A stretch of DNA of 64,000 nt from Acestrorhynchus altus (Eukaryota > Chordata > Actinopteri > Characiformes > Acestrorhynchidae). Under the pieces are notes generated by a model. It saw only the letters and a list, made by a program, of their open reading frames with translations, ran no database searches and was not told the DNA's origin. How positions within the stretch are numbered: the first letter of the stretch is position 1; the number at the start of each line of letters is the position of its first letter. The DNA lies in the NCBI GenBank assembly GCA_034509495.1, contig CM067503.1:24428316-24492315 (forward strand), written 5' to 3'. The translations under genes and the position numbers were made by a program. This document shows, one piece after another, positions 24,396 through 37,741 of the stretch.

Positions 24396-25544
24396 AATAA
24401 ACAAGCTGTTTTATTCTAATGAATAAAGAAAGTTTAAAATGAGTTATGACTCTTTTTAGGTCATAATTCCACACAAATGTGATGGATTCCTCAATAATGT
24501 ACAACGGGAGCCTCTTAAGAATGATAATCTAGTCAAGTTGGTCTGAAGGAGAAAGTGGTGATGATCATTAACCTGTGATCATTTGTTAGCACTGTGTGTC
24601 TGGCTATAATGAAAGCAAAGATATGGTCAGGCAGCAAGAGCCGGACATTAATGAATGAATGAATGAATGGCCTGTACTGTCTTTCCAATAATCTAACCCA
24701 CTAAAAAAAGAAAATCAATGCAGCTTTGCACTCACATCGAATTTTCCACTATTTGTTATTGATCCTTTTTGCTGGAAACGATCGCCGTATTAAATGGGAT
24801 TACTGGTGGAGGCAGTTGGTGTTCTCAGCAATATAAAGAGGAATTCCAGCAGTCCCTGCACATTTCATTTGGGATTTTTTAGTGTTTCCCCCCCTTTTAC
24901 AGCAGTGAAATGTCTTTAATTATTTTTTTTATCCTAAAAAATTATTTCATTTGATGACTTTTTTATCAAGCCTTTCATCAAATAAAAACTGACATTAGAA
25001 ACAGTGACTTTTATGTCTTTGTTAAAAAGCATTTAATTGTGCAGAATGTTTTTGAAAAAAATGGCCGAATTCCCCTTTAAGAGTCAAGTGTTAGGGGGAT
25101 GTGTGAATTTCTGGCAGGACCTCGTTTAGTTATTTCCTCAGCAGGTCACTTAAGCTGGGTTTCTTTTGCTCCCAGGCAGCTGCTGTTTCTGCAGCGGACG
25201 GATTGGATCTGACCATTTGCCGGCAAAGGAATGGAGCTGTCAGAACAGCTCTCTTCTCTTTTCTTTGCTTTGTATTAAAACTAATCTCCCACCACACAAC
25301 TTAAGTCAGCCTGATTAGTCATGCCTCAGTGCAGGCTGGACACTTCCCTGGCCACTGAACCTTATTAAAGAACAGGCACAGGACTACCAGCTGGCAGGAG
25401 GAGATGTTTCTGTACTCTGCAAAAGAGGGGTTTTAAATGTTCTTTAGTGGAGGCACTGGTTATATTTAGAACTCTAAGGTCCACGGTAAAGTTCTAAAAT
25501 TAATATTGAGCATGAATTCTAATATCTTTTAACAGTGTCAGTCT

Positions 25545-26345
25545 CTAATGATCTGATTACAGCTTGGCTTTTTCACAGTCATAGTTTCAGAGGTTTATAC
25601 TGTAAGTACTCCTGCTCCTCAAACCTTGTAGCCACATGCACCTCTAAGCAGCTGCCTAGCATGATTAAAACAAGAGATGGCCATAAAGCAGGAGAAGATT
25701 AAAAGAGCATACAGTTGTAAATGTATTAATGTAAATAAGAAATCAAAAACAATGGAAGTCAAGCTCAAATCTGAAACACTATGAACCATTTTGAAAACTG
25801 CTTGTAGGACTGCTCAAACCGTGTGACTGCAGAGGACTTGGTCTAGTAGACGAAATTCTTTCCTGCATCTTCACTACAAAATTCAGCATCAAGGAACCTC
25901 TAAACAGGCCTGATTCGCTAATGCTTGGAAGTCCTGTGGACTGATAAAGTTGAACTCTGTGCCTGCAATGAGCAAAAGCATATGTGGAGACAATAAGGTG
26001 CTAATTTTCACAAAAAAAAAAAAAAGAAAAGAAAAAAAGAATAAGCATGAGGGTGGATTGGTCATACGTTGGGGTGGTGTTGCAGTCAGTGGCACTGGTA
26101 AGATTTCACTGGTAGCAACACATTTTGAAAGCAAACATCACACACACTTTAAAAACCTGAGAAACCACACACTGTAAACACACCTCAGAATCCAGATTGC
26201 ACTTCTTCAACTCAAAGGTTTGACAATGGCCTTCACTGTCCCCCTAAACATTGAAAATCTGGATATCTCAAGAACCAGAAGCCTTTTTAAGGAGCAAAAA
26301 TCACCCTGACAGGAGTTTAAAGACCCTGACTGGTCCAAACATTTA
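25545..26345 (+). mobile_element. Second degenerate Tc1-like copy
   Basis: It follows the copy at 21128 in order: 'cctctaagcagctgcctagc', 'cataaagcaggagaag', then a worn catalytic-domain region near 26045-26100 reading like GGLVIRWGGVAVSG, then 'ttgaaaatctgg' and 'caagaaccagaagcc'. There are frameshifts throughout and an oligo-A insertion near 26010. Terminal repeats are not clear. Confidence 0.6.
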
Positions 26346-26919
26346 CTTCACACCCTTTTCCTTTTAATATTACCAGTGTATTTCATTCAAAAAGGTAAAC
26401 TCATTTTATAGTTACATGTAAAGTGACTTTTCAAGCCTTTTTGGTTTAACTGTTGCTCAGTATGTCATCGCTCATAAAAAGGAGAAATCATTCATTCAAA
26501 AAATATTCATTCAAATTTGATTACTAATCACAAACAAGGACACTTGAAATATATCACTTTAGACATAATGAATACAAAATGATATTTTTTATGATGTACT
26601 ATTATTCTGATTTTTTATTTGTGTAGCACACATCCTTCTCTGTAGCAGACTAGGGTTCATTTCCCATGGCCGGACAAGCAGACCACGCTACCAATAAGAC
26701 CTTGTTTACACTTGGATCGCTTCATGTGATTAGCATCTCTTTTGCATCATGGGATGATTTTCACCACATGCCTTTACCCTTGATGGTCAAATGCTTCTCT
26801 GGTTAGTCAGAACATTTAGAAAGCTGATTGCTGTGTGGGGTGGCAAATGCATGTCCACTGTTTACGTAGCTAAAAAACAGTCTACGGCAAGAATCCTAAC
26901 ACTACCTTCACCTGTGTAA

Positions 26920-27165
26920 CATCATTCACATGTACATTTACATTTACTTTTACAGCATTCAGCAGACGCCCTTATCCAGAGCGACTTACACAAGTGCTTT
27001 GCTGTTCACTCAGAATATCCTTAGCTAGTAGACGAGGCTAGAATCTAGAGATTCCTCACACTTAGATCCTGTTGAAACAAATGTCTTTATGGAGTTAAAT
27101 ACTCCTGAAACAGATGAGTCTTCAGTCTGCGTTTGAAGACAGTGAATCAATCATGTAATCATAAA
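26920..27165 (+). repeat. Dispersed teleost repeat with 'agacgcccttatccagagcg' core
   Basis: The core 'cagcagacgcccttatccag' followed by 'agcgacttaca' is a phrase I recall as very common in teleost genomes. The flanking sequence to about 27165 probably belongs to the same copy. The class is not assigned here. Confidence 0.5.
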
Positions 27166-28029
27166 TGAGACGGTTCTGCTATTTCCTCTCTTCCACACTT
27201 TCTCCTTTATTACTATTATAGGGCCTTTTTGCACTAGCAGTGTCATTGCTAACCCTGTGCTGCTCTTCTCTGAACGCTCTTGTAATCAGATTGATTAGCT
27301 GGCCCACTTTCCACTGTGGAAATTAAAGTAAGCAAGCAACTGTAATTCTGTTATGTAAATTATAATGGATTGATTGATTGATCTGCTTTTGGAACCATGT
27401 CAAGATTAAAAATAGGCTTCAGTCAGCTTTCAACACTTTCAGTGATCACTGACTCATTTTATAAGGAAACCACGTTCCAGTACAGTAGAACAATCTGTAG
27501 TCATCTGGACATAAATTATTAGCTATTTATAAAGAGTAACTTCCCATTTTTGTGAAAGCACATTCCTGACATTCAGAACAAGTTACATCACAAGGGCCCG
27601 TCATGCACTGAACTCTAGAGTAGTTGTGAGAATGACTGTACAGCAGGCACAGTCAGTTTCACTATAGCTGCTGAAATGCTGTACAGTAATTCACTAACGC
27701 TCATGAGTAACAGTACTATGGGGCTGAATGAGGAAGTCACTGGTGCATAAAATGAGGTGACGCTCATTGAGTCTGTTGTCATTGAAACCTTGTGTAACAG
27801 TGATTTTTTCCCTCGTGAGATAAACATTAACTTCATTGGAAAGCATCATCATTGTAGTGATGTTTCTGACGTGTAACTGACACAGGTAACTGTGTTAAAA
27901 GTCCACAGCAAATGAGTCCTACAGAGTTTCACAGCTTTCAGAGCTTGTCAGCAGTATGAAGCTGGTAAATGAGTGAAGAATGGTGAATTGATTATAAATC
28001 ATATATTGTTGTATTCCCAACAGTTTGTT

Positions 28030-29150
28030 TGAAATCTTTGCAAATTTATATAAAAAAAATATATATATATAACATTTACAGTCTTTGCTCAGTACTTTGT
28101 TGAAGGACCTTCAATCAGCTTCAAGCCTGGGCTCTGGCTGGACCACTCAAGGACATTCACAGAGTTGCCCTGAAGCCGCTGTTATCTTGGCTGTGTGCTT
28201 AGGGTTGCTGTCCTGTTGGAAGATCAACCTTCATCCCAGTCTGAGGTCCAGAGCATTCTGAAGTAGATTATCATCAAGGATGTCTCTGTAAATCACTGCA
28301 GCCATCTTTCCTTTGACCTTGACTGGTCTCCCAGTTCCTGCTGCAGAAAAAGGTCCTGCTGCGACCATCATGCTTCACTAGGTGATGAGCAGTGCCTGGT
28401 TTCCTCCAGACATGATGGCTTGGCATTCAGTCTAAAAAGATCAATCTTGGTCTGAGAGTCCTTTAAGTTCCTTGGTGGAGTGCGGCAGAAATGGTTGTCC
28501 TTCTGGAAGGTTCTCCTCTCTCCACAAAGCAATGTTGGAGCTCTGTTAGAGGAACCACTGGGTTCTTGGTCACCTCCCTGACGAAGGCCCTCCTACCACA
28601 ATCACTCAGTTTGGCTGGGAGGCCAGCTCTATGCTTCTCTTTACAGATGACGGAGGCCACTGTGCTCATTGGGACCTTCTTCTTCTTCTTCTTCTTCTTT
28701 CGGCTGCTCCCTTGAGGGGTCGCCACAGCGGATCATCGGGTTCCATCTTGCCGCTCATTGGGACCTTCAATGCAGCATAATTATTTCTGTATCCTCCCTC
28801 AGATCTGTTTCAACAATCCTGTCTCTGTGGTCTACAGACAATTCCTTAGACTTCATGGCTTGCTTTGTGCTCTGACATGCACTGTCTTCTATGGGACCTT
28901 AACTTTCCAAATCATGTCCAATCAGCTGAATTTACCACAGGTGTCCAATCAAGCTGTAGAAACAGCTGAAGGATGACCAGTGGACACAAGATGCATGGCA
29001 AAGGCTGTGAATATTATGTACAATATATAATTTTTTTATTTTTAATAAATTTGCTCATCGTGGGGTATTTTGTGTAGAATTTTGGGAGGAAAATGAAATG
29101 AATCAATAAAATGTGCAAAAAGCAAAGTGCTGTGAATACTTTACACTGTA
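28030..29150 (-). mobile_element. Degenerate Tc1-like transposon, different family
   Basis: On the - strand it carries the relic of a DDE transposase. The + strand reads the complement of segments encoding, in order, the C-terminal part (ending at 'cagtactttgttgaagg'), the region 'ctggctggaccactcaagg', 'tgtgcttagggttgctgtcc' and the N-terminal region around 28450-28660. The ends carry 'tttgcaaattta' at 28035 and 'ttaataaatttgc' near 29043 in inverse orientation. Frameshifts and deletions disrupt the frame. The middle around 28360 is worn. A short retroposon is inserted at 28680. Confidence 0.7.
28680..28752 (-). mobile_element. Short retroposon fragment with target-site duplication
   Basis: A 73-bp insert is flanked by an identical 16-base direct repeat, GCTCATTGGGACCTTC, at 28664-28679 and 28753-28768. 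On the - strand it ends in a (GAA)n run, the usual simple-repeat tail of a non-LTR retroposon. Its core 'ggggtcgccacagcggatca' is a phrase I recall from a common teleost retroposon 3' end. The insertion interrupts a Tc1-like element and is therefore younger than it. Confidence 0.8.
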
Positions 29151-29370
29151 TACGCATACTTTATTAGCCTCCTTTCACCCTGTTATTCAATGGTCAGGAC
29201 CACCACAGAGCAGGACCTATTTGGGTGGTGGGTCCTTCTCAGCACTGCAGTCACACTGAAATGGTGGTGGTGTGTTAGTGTGTGTTCCTCTGGTACAAAT
29301 GGATGAGACAGCAGTGCTCAGTGTCACTGCTGAACTGTGAGTAGTCCACCAACAAGCTCCAGATTGAAAA
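29150..29370. mobile_element. Half of a palindromic miniature element (copy 1)
   Basis: It contains 'agcctcctttcaccctg', 'caggaccaccacagagcagg', 'ctcagcactgcagtcacac' and 'tggtggtggtgtgttagtgt' in the same order as one arm of the element at 61210-61836. The opposite arm is missing. Confidence 0.7.
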
Positions 29371-30040
29371 AGAACATGTATTTAATTAATGTGTACCTTT
29401 GTAAGCTAGCCCGAGGTTTCACTGTAGCACACTCAGAGTCATTCATGTGTTCAGCTGAAGACAAACCCTACTCTGTATGACACATTTCCCAGCCCGTTAT
29501 GGAGATGACACCCCTAACCACAACACAGGCTGCCCGGGCTGGACCTGAAACAAATGGAAGAAGTGAGTCAAACTTAATTCCTCCTCTAGCCAGCTGGACT
29601 GTAGGTGGTCCAGCCTGGAGTGATACATCCAGACCAACATAAACGTTAACATGATCCATGTTTTTTGTATCTTTGCTCTACTCAGGAAGACTGTGTGACA
29701 TAAATGGAAAGAATTAGAATGTGCTGTGCAATCTGCCGTTAGAGGAAAGTTTTTTAAGAGCTGTTTCATTCAGAGTGCTGAGCTGCAGTCCACTCTGGAG
29801 TGTGCAATACAGTACACCTACAAACCTGAAGACTAGATATTAGAAGACGTTAGTGTTTTGAATGATTCTTAAACCGACGCAATCTGTTTATATAGAATTT
29901 TTCTTGAATCATTTTAGTTTGAGGGCATCTTCCTCTAGACGGACATGGCAAACACCTTTAACTTATAAGCACCATTGCTTAGGAACAATGCTTCACAGCA
30001 GTGTTTAGTAGAACAAATGGTAGTTTATGGTCTTTTATAT

Positions 30041-31845
30041 GAATACAATTTATTTCACTTCATAAAGCATCTTCTCATCAGAATGAGAATTTAATAAGAG
30101 CACAGCTTAATCACACAATGTGGAGTGTTGAAAGTATTACTGGACATTTAGATTGACAATGTAAAACTGTGCCATAAACAATACTGTGCACATGGCACCA
30201 CATAGTACCACACCACATTTGGCTACACGATACACCAATACAGGATGAAAAGCTAATGCTACTGGCTCAGCAGTTTTCTCCCCATTACACGCCAACACCA
30301 AGAAGCACAATCTAAATCACTTTATTAATTTAAGTTAGGTAGAGACACTAAACATTGGAACCACATTGTTTGCTCCTCTATAGAGCAGTCTTAAGAAAGT
30401 TACAAAAGAGGCATGTCATACTGTCAACAAATGGCAAAAAAGAAAAAACAAATTAAGAGGTAGTGATTTTAGGCTCATCACTATAAGTGAAGAAATGGTG
30501 CCTATTGGAATGTACATTAAATTCATATATGATTTTCTTAAACATACAAAATATCCAAATATCTATTAATGGAGAACAATTTCAGTTGATAGTCCAAGAT
30601 CGGAGAAACATGACACATTTTATCTGGACATAGTTGGAATGAAGACATAGTTGACACTCGGCAGGATTTCTGAGCTTTTCAAACCATTTCAGTCAACGCA
30701 GGTGAGTTGATGGTTCACATACTTTCCTCAGTCCACGTCCTGCTTCATTCTTTACATTTACAGAAAACTGTCGGTTAAAAAAAATGCATATACTGCTTCA
30801 AAAAAGTAAATAGACACATCATCTAGCCTTCCCAAAAGCAAATGAAAAAAAATCAACAGAGGTGGACTGTTATTTCCATTCGGTTTTCCCAAAGTCATTG
30901 ATCTCATTGAATACAGGGTGGTGACCCTCAGGTCAGTGAGTTTTAAACTGTTCAAAACACAAGACTGGATTTTCTCTTTCCACAAAACCAGCCAATGCGA
31001 TGCTGAAACAGCCAGACTGTGATCATCTGGGTCTAAAACCAGATGAGACTATAGGCTTCACCATTGACTTTCTTGGTGGAAGTCAACGTTGAGTTTCCCA
31101 GTGACTTTAACACTGCGTTAACCAGTAACTTTAACTTCATTGTTGAGTTTTCCAATGACTTTAACAATGTGTTTGTTGTTAAGTTTGTCATTGGCGATAA
31201 AACATTCGTTTATTACTGGGTTTTGTCTTGACTTTAATATTAAGTTCATCTTTGCTTATATAATTTACTTTAACAAGGTTAACTGTTGGGTTTGCCATTG
31301 ACTGTGGTGTTGGGTTTACTGTCAGCTTTAACTGGGGATTTTTCTGACAGATGATACGCTTGCCTCTGATTTCTGGGAAATTAGATGGCATAATGGTTTA
31401 ACTAATAGTATTGGCAGTGTAGAGAGATTAGGTAATTACAGTGCATGTCTACAAATAAAAAAGTGACAAGATTTTACTGCTCATACAGTAACATACTGTA
31501 TATTTTCACAAAGACTCTATAGATAATGCTGGTGACTACATTATGTAAATAATTACTGAATATCTCATGTATGATTTCAAAACTATTGACACAGTATATA
31601 GATGTTCGGTTTCATTTAAAACAAACAAAAAAAAAAAAAACAAAACAAAAAAAACAAAAAGAGACAAATAAATCCTTAGCGTAGTTACACAGCTTTCTTT
31701 GTTCCAGAGGAACAATATGGTAAACCTTTGCATCTGCTCAATGCAAGTGCACCAGTCTGAATTCAGTCTCTCTTCTGTCCACACTGCTCTCAGTGGTGTT
31801 TCCTCGATGGGTAGCAAATGTGCCCTGGAGTTTAGGAGTTGTTAT
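30041..31845 (-). other. RDH10: RDH10 3' flank and probable 3'UTR
   Basis: Downstream of the RDH10 stop on the - strand. Polyadenylation hexamers (AATAAA, written TTTATT on the + strand) occur at 31209-31214 and 30321-30326, giving possible 3'UTRs of roughly 650 or 1540 nt. A degenerate repeat with 'gactttaac' words lies at 31060-31345. No other gene was seen. Confidence 0.45.
31060..31345. repeat. Degenerate 'gactttaac' minisatellite
   Basis: Words such as 'gtgactttaaca', 'gtaactttaact', 'atgactttaaca' and 'gttgagtttcc' or 'gttaagtttgt' recur about every 24-35 bases. It lies in the probable 3'UTR of RDH10. Confidence 0.5.
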
Positions 31846-31969
31846 CTAGATCCCATTCTTTGCTTCGTTGTTATTCATAGCCTCTTTTCTCTGAGCCAGG
31901 AAGGGGTACATGCACTTGTCTGCTCCGAGGAAACGGTACATGCACACAATGGCCTCGAATGGCAAGATG
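31846..31969 (-). CDS. RDH10: RDH10 exon 6 (terminal)
   Basis: The acceptor is 'tgtctttgaag' on the - strand. It encodes ILPFEAIVCMYRFLGADKC and ends in NEAKNGI with TAG at 31848-31846. Confidence 0.95.
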
Positions 31970-34900
31970 CTTCAAAGACAGAGGAAAAAAAGAGGTAAGC
32001 ACTGAGACAAAAAACAGCACAGTCCGCCACTTTCAAATCTAACATCATCTTCACACGTTCAAACAAATAAACACATGCTGATTAGATGAACAACAAAAGT
32101 AGAAATGGCAAGACCAATCAAAATACAGCGCATTTTAAATGAAACAACACATACAGTATCACCCCCTTCACTGCAGTATATTACAATCTGTCCGATTGAC
32201 CATGTTAACATTTTAGAACATCATGCAGAAGAAATACACAAGCTCTTAAGTAGGTCTGTTATGGCAGCTAAAATGAGATTACTGAGCAAATTGTGTACCT
32301 GTGTACATAAGTCTCAAATGAAAATGGTTAATCTATACTAAAATTAATATTGATAAGTAAAGACCAGCACTCACCTTTTCATGAAGTTGACCATATAGAC
32401 AATGCGAGGTGTGCAGACCATTGGCTGGTCAGTCAGGATGGCCCTCATGGCCTGTTTTACACAGAACTCTGGTCGCAAAGGAGGCAAAAATGGCTCGATT
32501 TCTTTCCTAGAGTTGGAGATGGAGAATGATAAGAAAAATAATGAGATGATCTGAAAGAAGCTCAGAGACTTTTCAGAGTCAATAACTAAATTTGTATGCA
32601 CATCAGAGGTTGGGTATTGATGTTACTAAGCAGGCTCTCTTGACACCAACAACAGACCAGCTACCCACCTTCCTACTACTGCTATCCACCTTGTACTAGA
32701 TGCCCACCCTCCTTTATTGACTACATTAAGTTTATGTGGACTCCAACCAGTTGATAGAATTATTGTTGTTGTTGTTGTTATAATGACCAACATTAACTAT
32801 CATCATTATTTTCACCATCATAACTTAGATACTGTATATAGATAGAAAGATAGACTGATCATGTATCTTTTTATTTTATTATAATTTTATTCCATACTTT
32901 AATTTTGGCCCAAACTAGATTACAAATCAACTAGTCTCTAAAATTGATGTAATCATCTTGGTAACAACTTGATTCCATCTAGATTCTAAGACTAATGCCA
33001 ATTTCAAATGTAAACTGGACTGATGTTTTCTCAGAGGAGGACCTTGTTCAAGGCTGTGGTTTGCTTGAGCAGTTTGATGACATCTATTGATTTTGGCCTT
33101 TATGATTGGTTTGAATAAAAAATGTAGCAGAAATAAGATTTTATTATTCACTCATTTTCAGCCATGACATAAATAACGCTGACATTCCAATTCAGGCAGT
33201 TCATGTTTGATTAAAAATTTAGATCCAACGGTGTCTCCTGGTGGGAAACTCTTACCCGCTAAAACAGAGAGCACTTGAAAGCAACGCAGGAACTTAGTGG
33301 GGCTATTGTGTGCAAGTAAACGTAACTACTGTTGAAGGAAATGGATCCAGTGTCAAAGAGGCCAGCCTGAGTCAGAAATGGGAGAGGGTATGTGTAGGGA
33401 CGTCATTGTGCTAACAGAAAGCCAAGCTGAGTGTGACATGAGTGGACAACAAGCAAAGCTACCCTGACTGCTGTTCAGCAGTGTCCACTTGAACCACATC
33501 CCTATTGTCTCTTTCTCTCTGTATTGGAAATCTAATCGTGCCATTTGCACAGTTACCTTATCCTGCAGCCTCGGAACATGCCAGTGTCCACCAGGTAAGG
33601 GCACACCAGCGTCATTTTGATGCCGTCCTTCTCTGAGGCCTTGATCTCATGGCTCAGGGACTCGTGGAAGCCAATGGCTCCGAACTTGCTGGCGCAGTAA
33701 TCCTGTGATTGTGAAGAAAAAACAGCAGCCTTTTAAAACAAAAGCGAACAGAAACAAAGCTCCCGAGGCTCTTTTCCTCTCTGTAATGACACAGCGCCAG
33801 CAGAATAGCTAACTTCTACAGTTTCATTAGCATTCTTCTGCTGTATGTAGCAGCGGGAAAGGGGTTTGATGTGGTTCGCTGTGGACATAGTCTTCAAAAC
33901 CAGCCTGGTCAAACACAGATGCGTGTAGATAAACACAGGGATAAAGAGATTCCACATACATCAACTGGCAGCTTTAGTCACTGCATTAATACTAGGCCAT
34001 AAAAAAACTCACACTCACTATTTCAAGCCAGCATAAAGGGTCAGGGACACTGCTGGTGCTGCTGGTTTCTTTGAAGTAAGGCTAACTTAAGGATAAGGGC
34101 TGCTACAACACAAGCATATGGGCACCTAAAAAAAACAAATCAGCCAAAGTTTCCCTCCAAAAAGCTGCTGGAAAAATGACACCAGGTTGGAAAGCAGTGA
34201 AAGGAAGTTGTAGAAGCAGCAGAATATTAACTCAGAATGGCCTTTTCACTGGCACAGGCTAGAGTAACCAGTTTGGCACAAATCCTTTAACCATCCCAGC
34301 AAACAGACTGTATTTAAATAGGAGAAAAAAGAAGCCTCTTTGTGTGAATGACTGAATGGGGTGAAGACAAAAAGTTTAATGTACATGCTACAGAGAACAG
34401 AGAATAACCATCCTTCATGGTATAGAAGACTTCACACTCTGTTGTACTGTCTGTCTGTGTTTGTTTCTGTATATTTTCTACATTGACATATTTCTAATTT
34501 CATCCATATATTCATTTAATATCACCTTTATCTGCCTGTGAAAATTGGAATAAAATCTTATTTGAGATTGGAGATATTAGCTAATATCCTCTGAAAATAT
34601 TATAATAGCTAATAACTGTATAAATATAAATATCATTAATATAAAACACATTGTTTTCAAAACACTGTGTCCATTAAAACATTTTCAAAGCTTTCCTCAT
34701 GAGACTTTGATTATAAAAAAACTTTTTGCACCCATGAAATTTAATTTAGAAAGACCAACATAAAGTATCAAGTATTTGTGAAGCAATAAATAATTAAATA
34801 AAATCTAAAAAAAAAAAGAAGAAAAAAAATTAAAATATACAAATTAGATAAATAAACAAATATCCCAAGCTATGAATATCTCTGAGCACTGTTCAGTCCA

Positions 34901-35041
34901 TCATCCAGAAATGGAAGGAGTATAGTACAACTGCAAACCTACTAAGTCATGGCTGTCCACTTAAACTGATAGGAAAGTGGGACAATCTGTCTACAGGACA
35001 ACTATTAGTGGTGTACTCCACAAGAATACAGAGAGAGAGAG

Positions 35042-35086
<45 letters not shown>

Positions 35087-37660
35087 ATGCAGTATGTATA
35101 TGTCTTAAGGCTAGTGGACAGGTGTGAATCTAATACACATACACAGAAGCTCTAGACCAAGTGTGTGTGTTGTAGCAGCTATACTGAATTTTCAACATCA
35201 TTTCAAGCCAAACACACTGAGCCTTCTCTAAACTTTGTCAATCTTCCTTTTATGTGAGACTGCCAGTAGATTTATTCGGTTTCTGCAGAGCACTAACCTC
35301 CACACCAGCTGTGCTGAAGAGGCCCAGCGAACTGGCAACTGTCACAATGTGGCCATGGTTCATCTCCAGCATCTTGGGGAGAAATGCCTTGGTGGTCTGG
35401 AAGAGGATAAGGCAGAGTGAGAGAGAGAGGGAGAGGGAGAGAGGGGAAGAGAGAGAGAGGGGGGGGGAAGAGAGCGAGAGAGAGGGGGGAAGAGAGAGAG
35501 AGAGGTCATTTTCTTGATGCTCTTCATCTTTGCCAAAGCCCTTTGATCCTGGATTTTTCCCCCCTCCTTCCGCTAATAATTCACAAAGACTAAACAATCA
35601 TCATCTGCTTGGCTCTACAAGAGGGAGTTCAGGAACAGTCCTGTTTCTGTCTAAAAGGCCATTACTGACCGCTCAGTTTTCACAAGCTCCCCCGAGACTA
35701 ATTTACACAGGACTTTACTTACTTATCTGGACAAAGAACAACTTCCAGTAAGTATTAGCAGGACAAATGGTGTTTAGTTTGGAAAGTAATACATTTTGGG
35801 GTGCTTTCATTAGAGGAAAACAAACAGTGACACCAGCACTGCTGGCTCTGTTCAGCAATCAAGCTGGAACTGCATATGAAACAGTGAGTGAATTAATGAT
35901 TCTGGTTTGTCTGTGGTTTCCTCTGTTCCTCCTACACAGATCCACCGCCTCATCTATTTCCATTACATTGTTCAAGCCTTAGCCTGAAGTAATCATTATC
36001 TCATATAGTCTTTCTGTAGTTTTATAGAATTCTACATACGAATATGGGAACTTTTCATTAAAACAAACTCTGTGTATCTGAATCCTTATAATAGGCAAAG
36101 AAGCAATTCTGCATTCAGGGGATTCTTGTTGTCATGGTTCCGTATATAGAACCACTGAACCCCTTAGAACAGTTCATTCTTGTTAATTAGCTGATTAGTT
36201 GGATCAAGTGCACAGGGCAGGCAATGCCAGGACCATTTTTGTTTTCTTTTTATCCTGTCAGTGAAAGAATGTAAATACAATGTGTTAAATGTGTAGTTAA
36301 TGAGCTACATTAGACTTGTACAACAAAATAGTCCTGATAAAAAACAAACTGCTAATAAGGACCCCTCAGTCATTTCTATTGGTCATCAAAGGAGTCAATA
36401 AATAAATAAATAAAATACAACCCCTTTTCACACTCTAAATCCAGGACAAAGTTTAGCCTTTGTGTCATTCACACTCGCAGTCCTTAAACTGTACATGTTT
36501 AAGGTTAAACTCCCGTTAAACAAAACGTAACGTCCTCAGCATGAACATCAGCTTCTTCAATACTAAATAGTGTAAGTCGTCCTGAGTCATTTTCACTCCC
36601 AAGACTAAACTAATCACCTAACAGATTATCTAGAACCTCACTGTGTTTCACGCAAATATATAACCTTCTGTTTATACATAGGCCTCCCACTGGGCTCCCA
36701 AGAATAGCATTGGCTCCATTTAGGTTTTGGCACGTCTTCACATAAATGTGTGAAAGAGGTTAAATTCTCATTTCATAAATTTCTCATTCAAATTCTCAAA
36801 AGGGTCAACTGACTAAGGTTTTATTGTTATTGTATGGAAAAAATATAAAGGTTCCCATGAACCCAATGTCCCTGTTTCTGATTCACTGCTTGTCCTTTAT
36901 TGGAGCACTTTTTTTTGTAGGTACTGAGCACTGCATACAAGGATCACCTCACAAGACTTTTGGAGATGTTTGTCCAGCCCAGCATTTCTCAACCCTGGTC
37001 CTGGAGGCACTCCTGACCTGCACATTTGAGCTATAACACTCCTGCATGCAACTCCGAAGGTCTTGATGAGCCAAGAGCAAAGAAAGCTCTTTGCTCAAAG
37101 TGGTTCAGCTTCCAACATTTGGCCATTTTTTGCTTCCACCACAACAACTTCAAGAACTGACTGTTCACATGATGCTTTTATCCCACCTCTTGACAGGTGC
37201 TTGTTCAGTTTGACAGGTGCATTGTTTATCTACATCTTAATATTATCAGTAATCTGAAGCCCTCTGCCTGAAAGGTAAAAATCATAATCCTTTCCACTCA
37301 ATCTCAGACTTTGTGGAGAAGGAACATGTGAAAATCTAAAATCATGAACTGTAGTCTTTAACTACTTTACGCTAGCAGCAATGCAAAGTGCAGTAAAGCA
37401 CACACCCCCCACAGCTTTATAGAGGACACTCCATGACCAGCATGTAAAATCAGGAGGCCAAGAAAAACACAGAGCTTCACTGCAGCTGGTGATATCAGCG
37501 TTTATATACGTGCTGCAGAGAACAGACTGAGAGTGGTACCAGCTCGCACAGTTACGCTCCACCAGCTTAAATGCCTCTCAGCTCTGCCAGCAGGCTGTAA
37601 AAACATCAATCTGACAATGAGTTGGAATTCCTGCTCTGTCTGCAACCATACTTTTCACTT

Positions 37661-37741
<81 letters not shown>

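Larger units (their letters stand above)
18331..30040. other. Intergenic region between convergent STAU2 and RDH10
   Basis: No gene was recognised. Contents: Tc1-like relics at 21128-22325, 25545-26345 and 28030-29150, a nested short retroposon at 28680-28752, a 40-bp tandem duplication at 22396-22468, dispersed repeat fragments at 24100-24395 and 26920-27165, and half of a palindromic element at 29150-29370. The stretch 18331-21127 and the stretch 22470-24100 show nothing beyond AT-rich sequence and chance frames under 90 codons. The stretch 25080-25400 is repeat-poor and of balanced composition. Confidence 0.6.
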
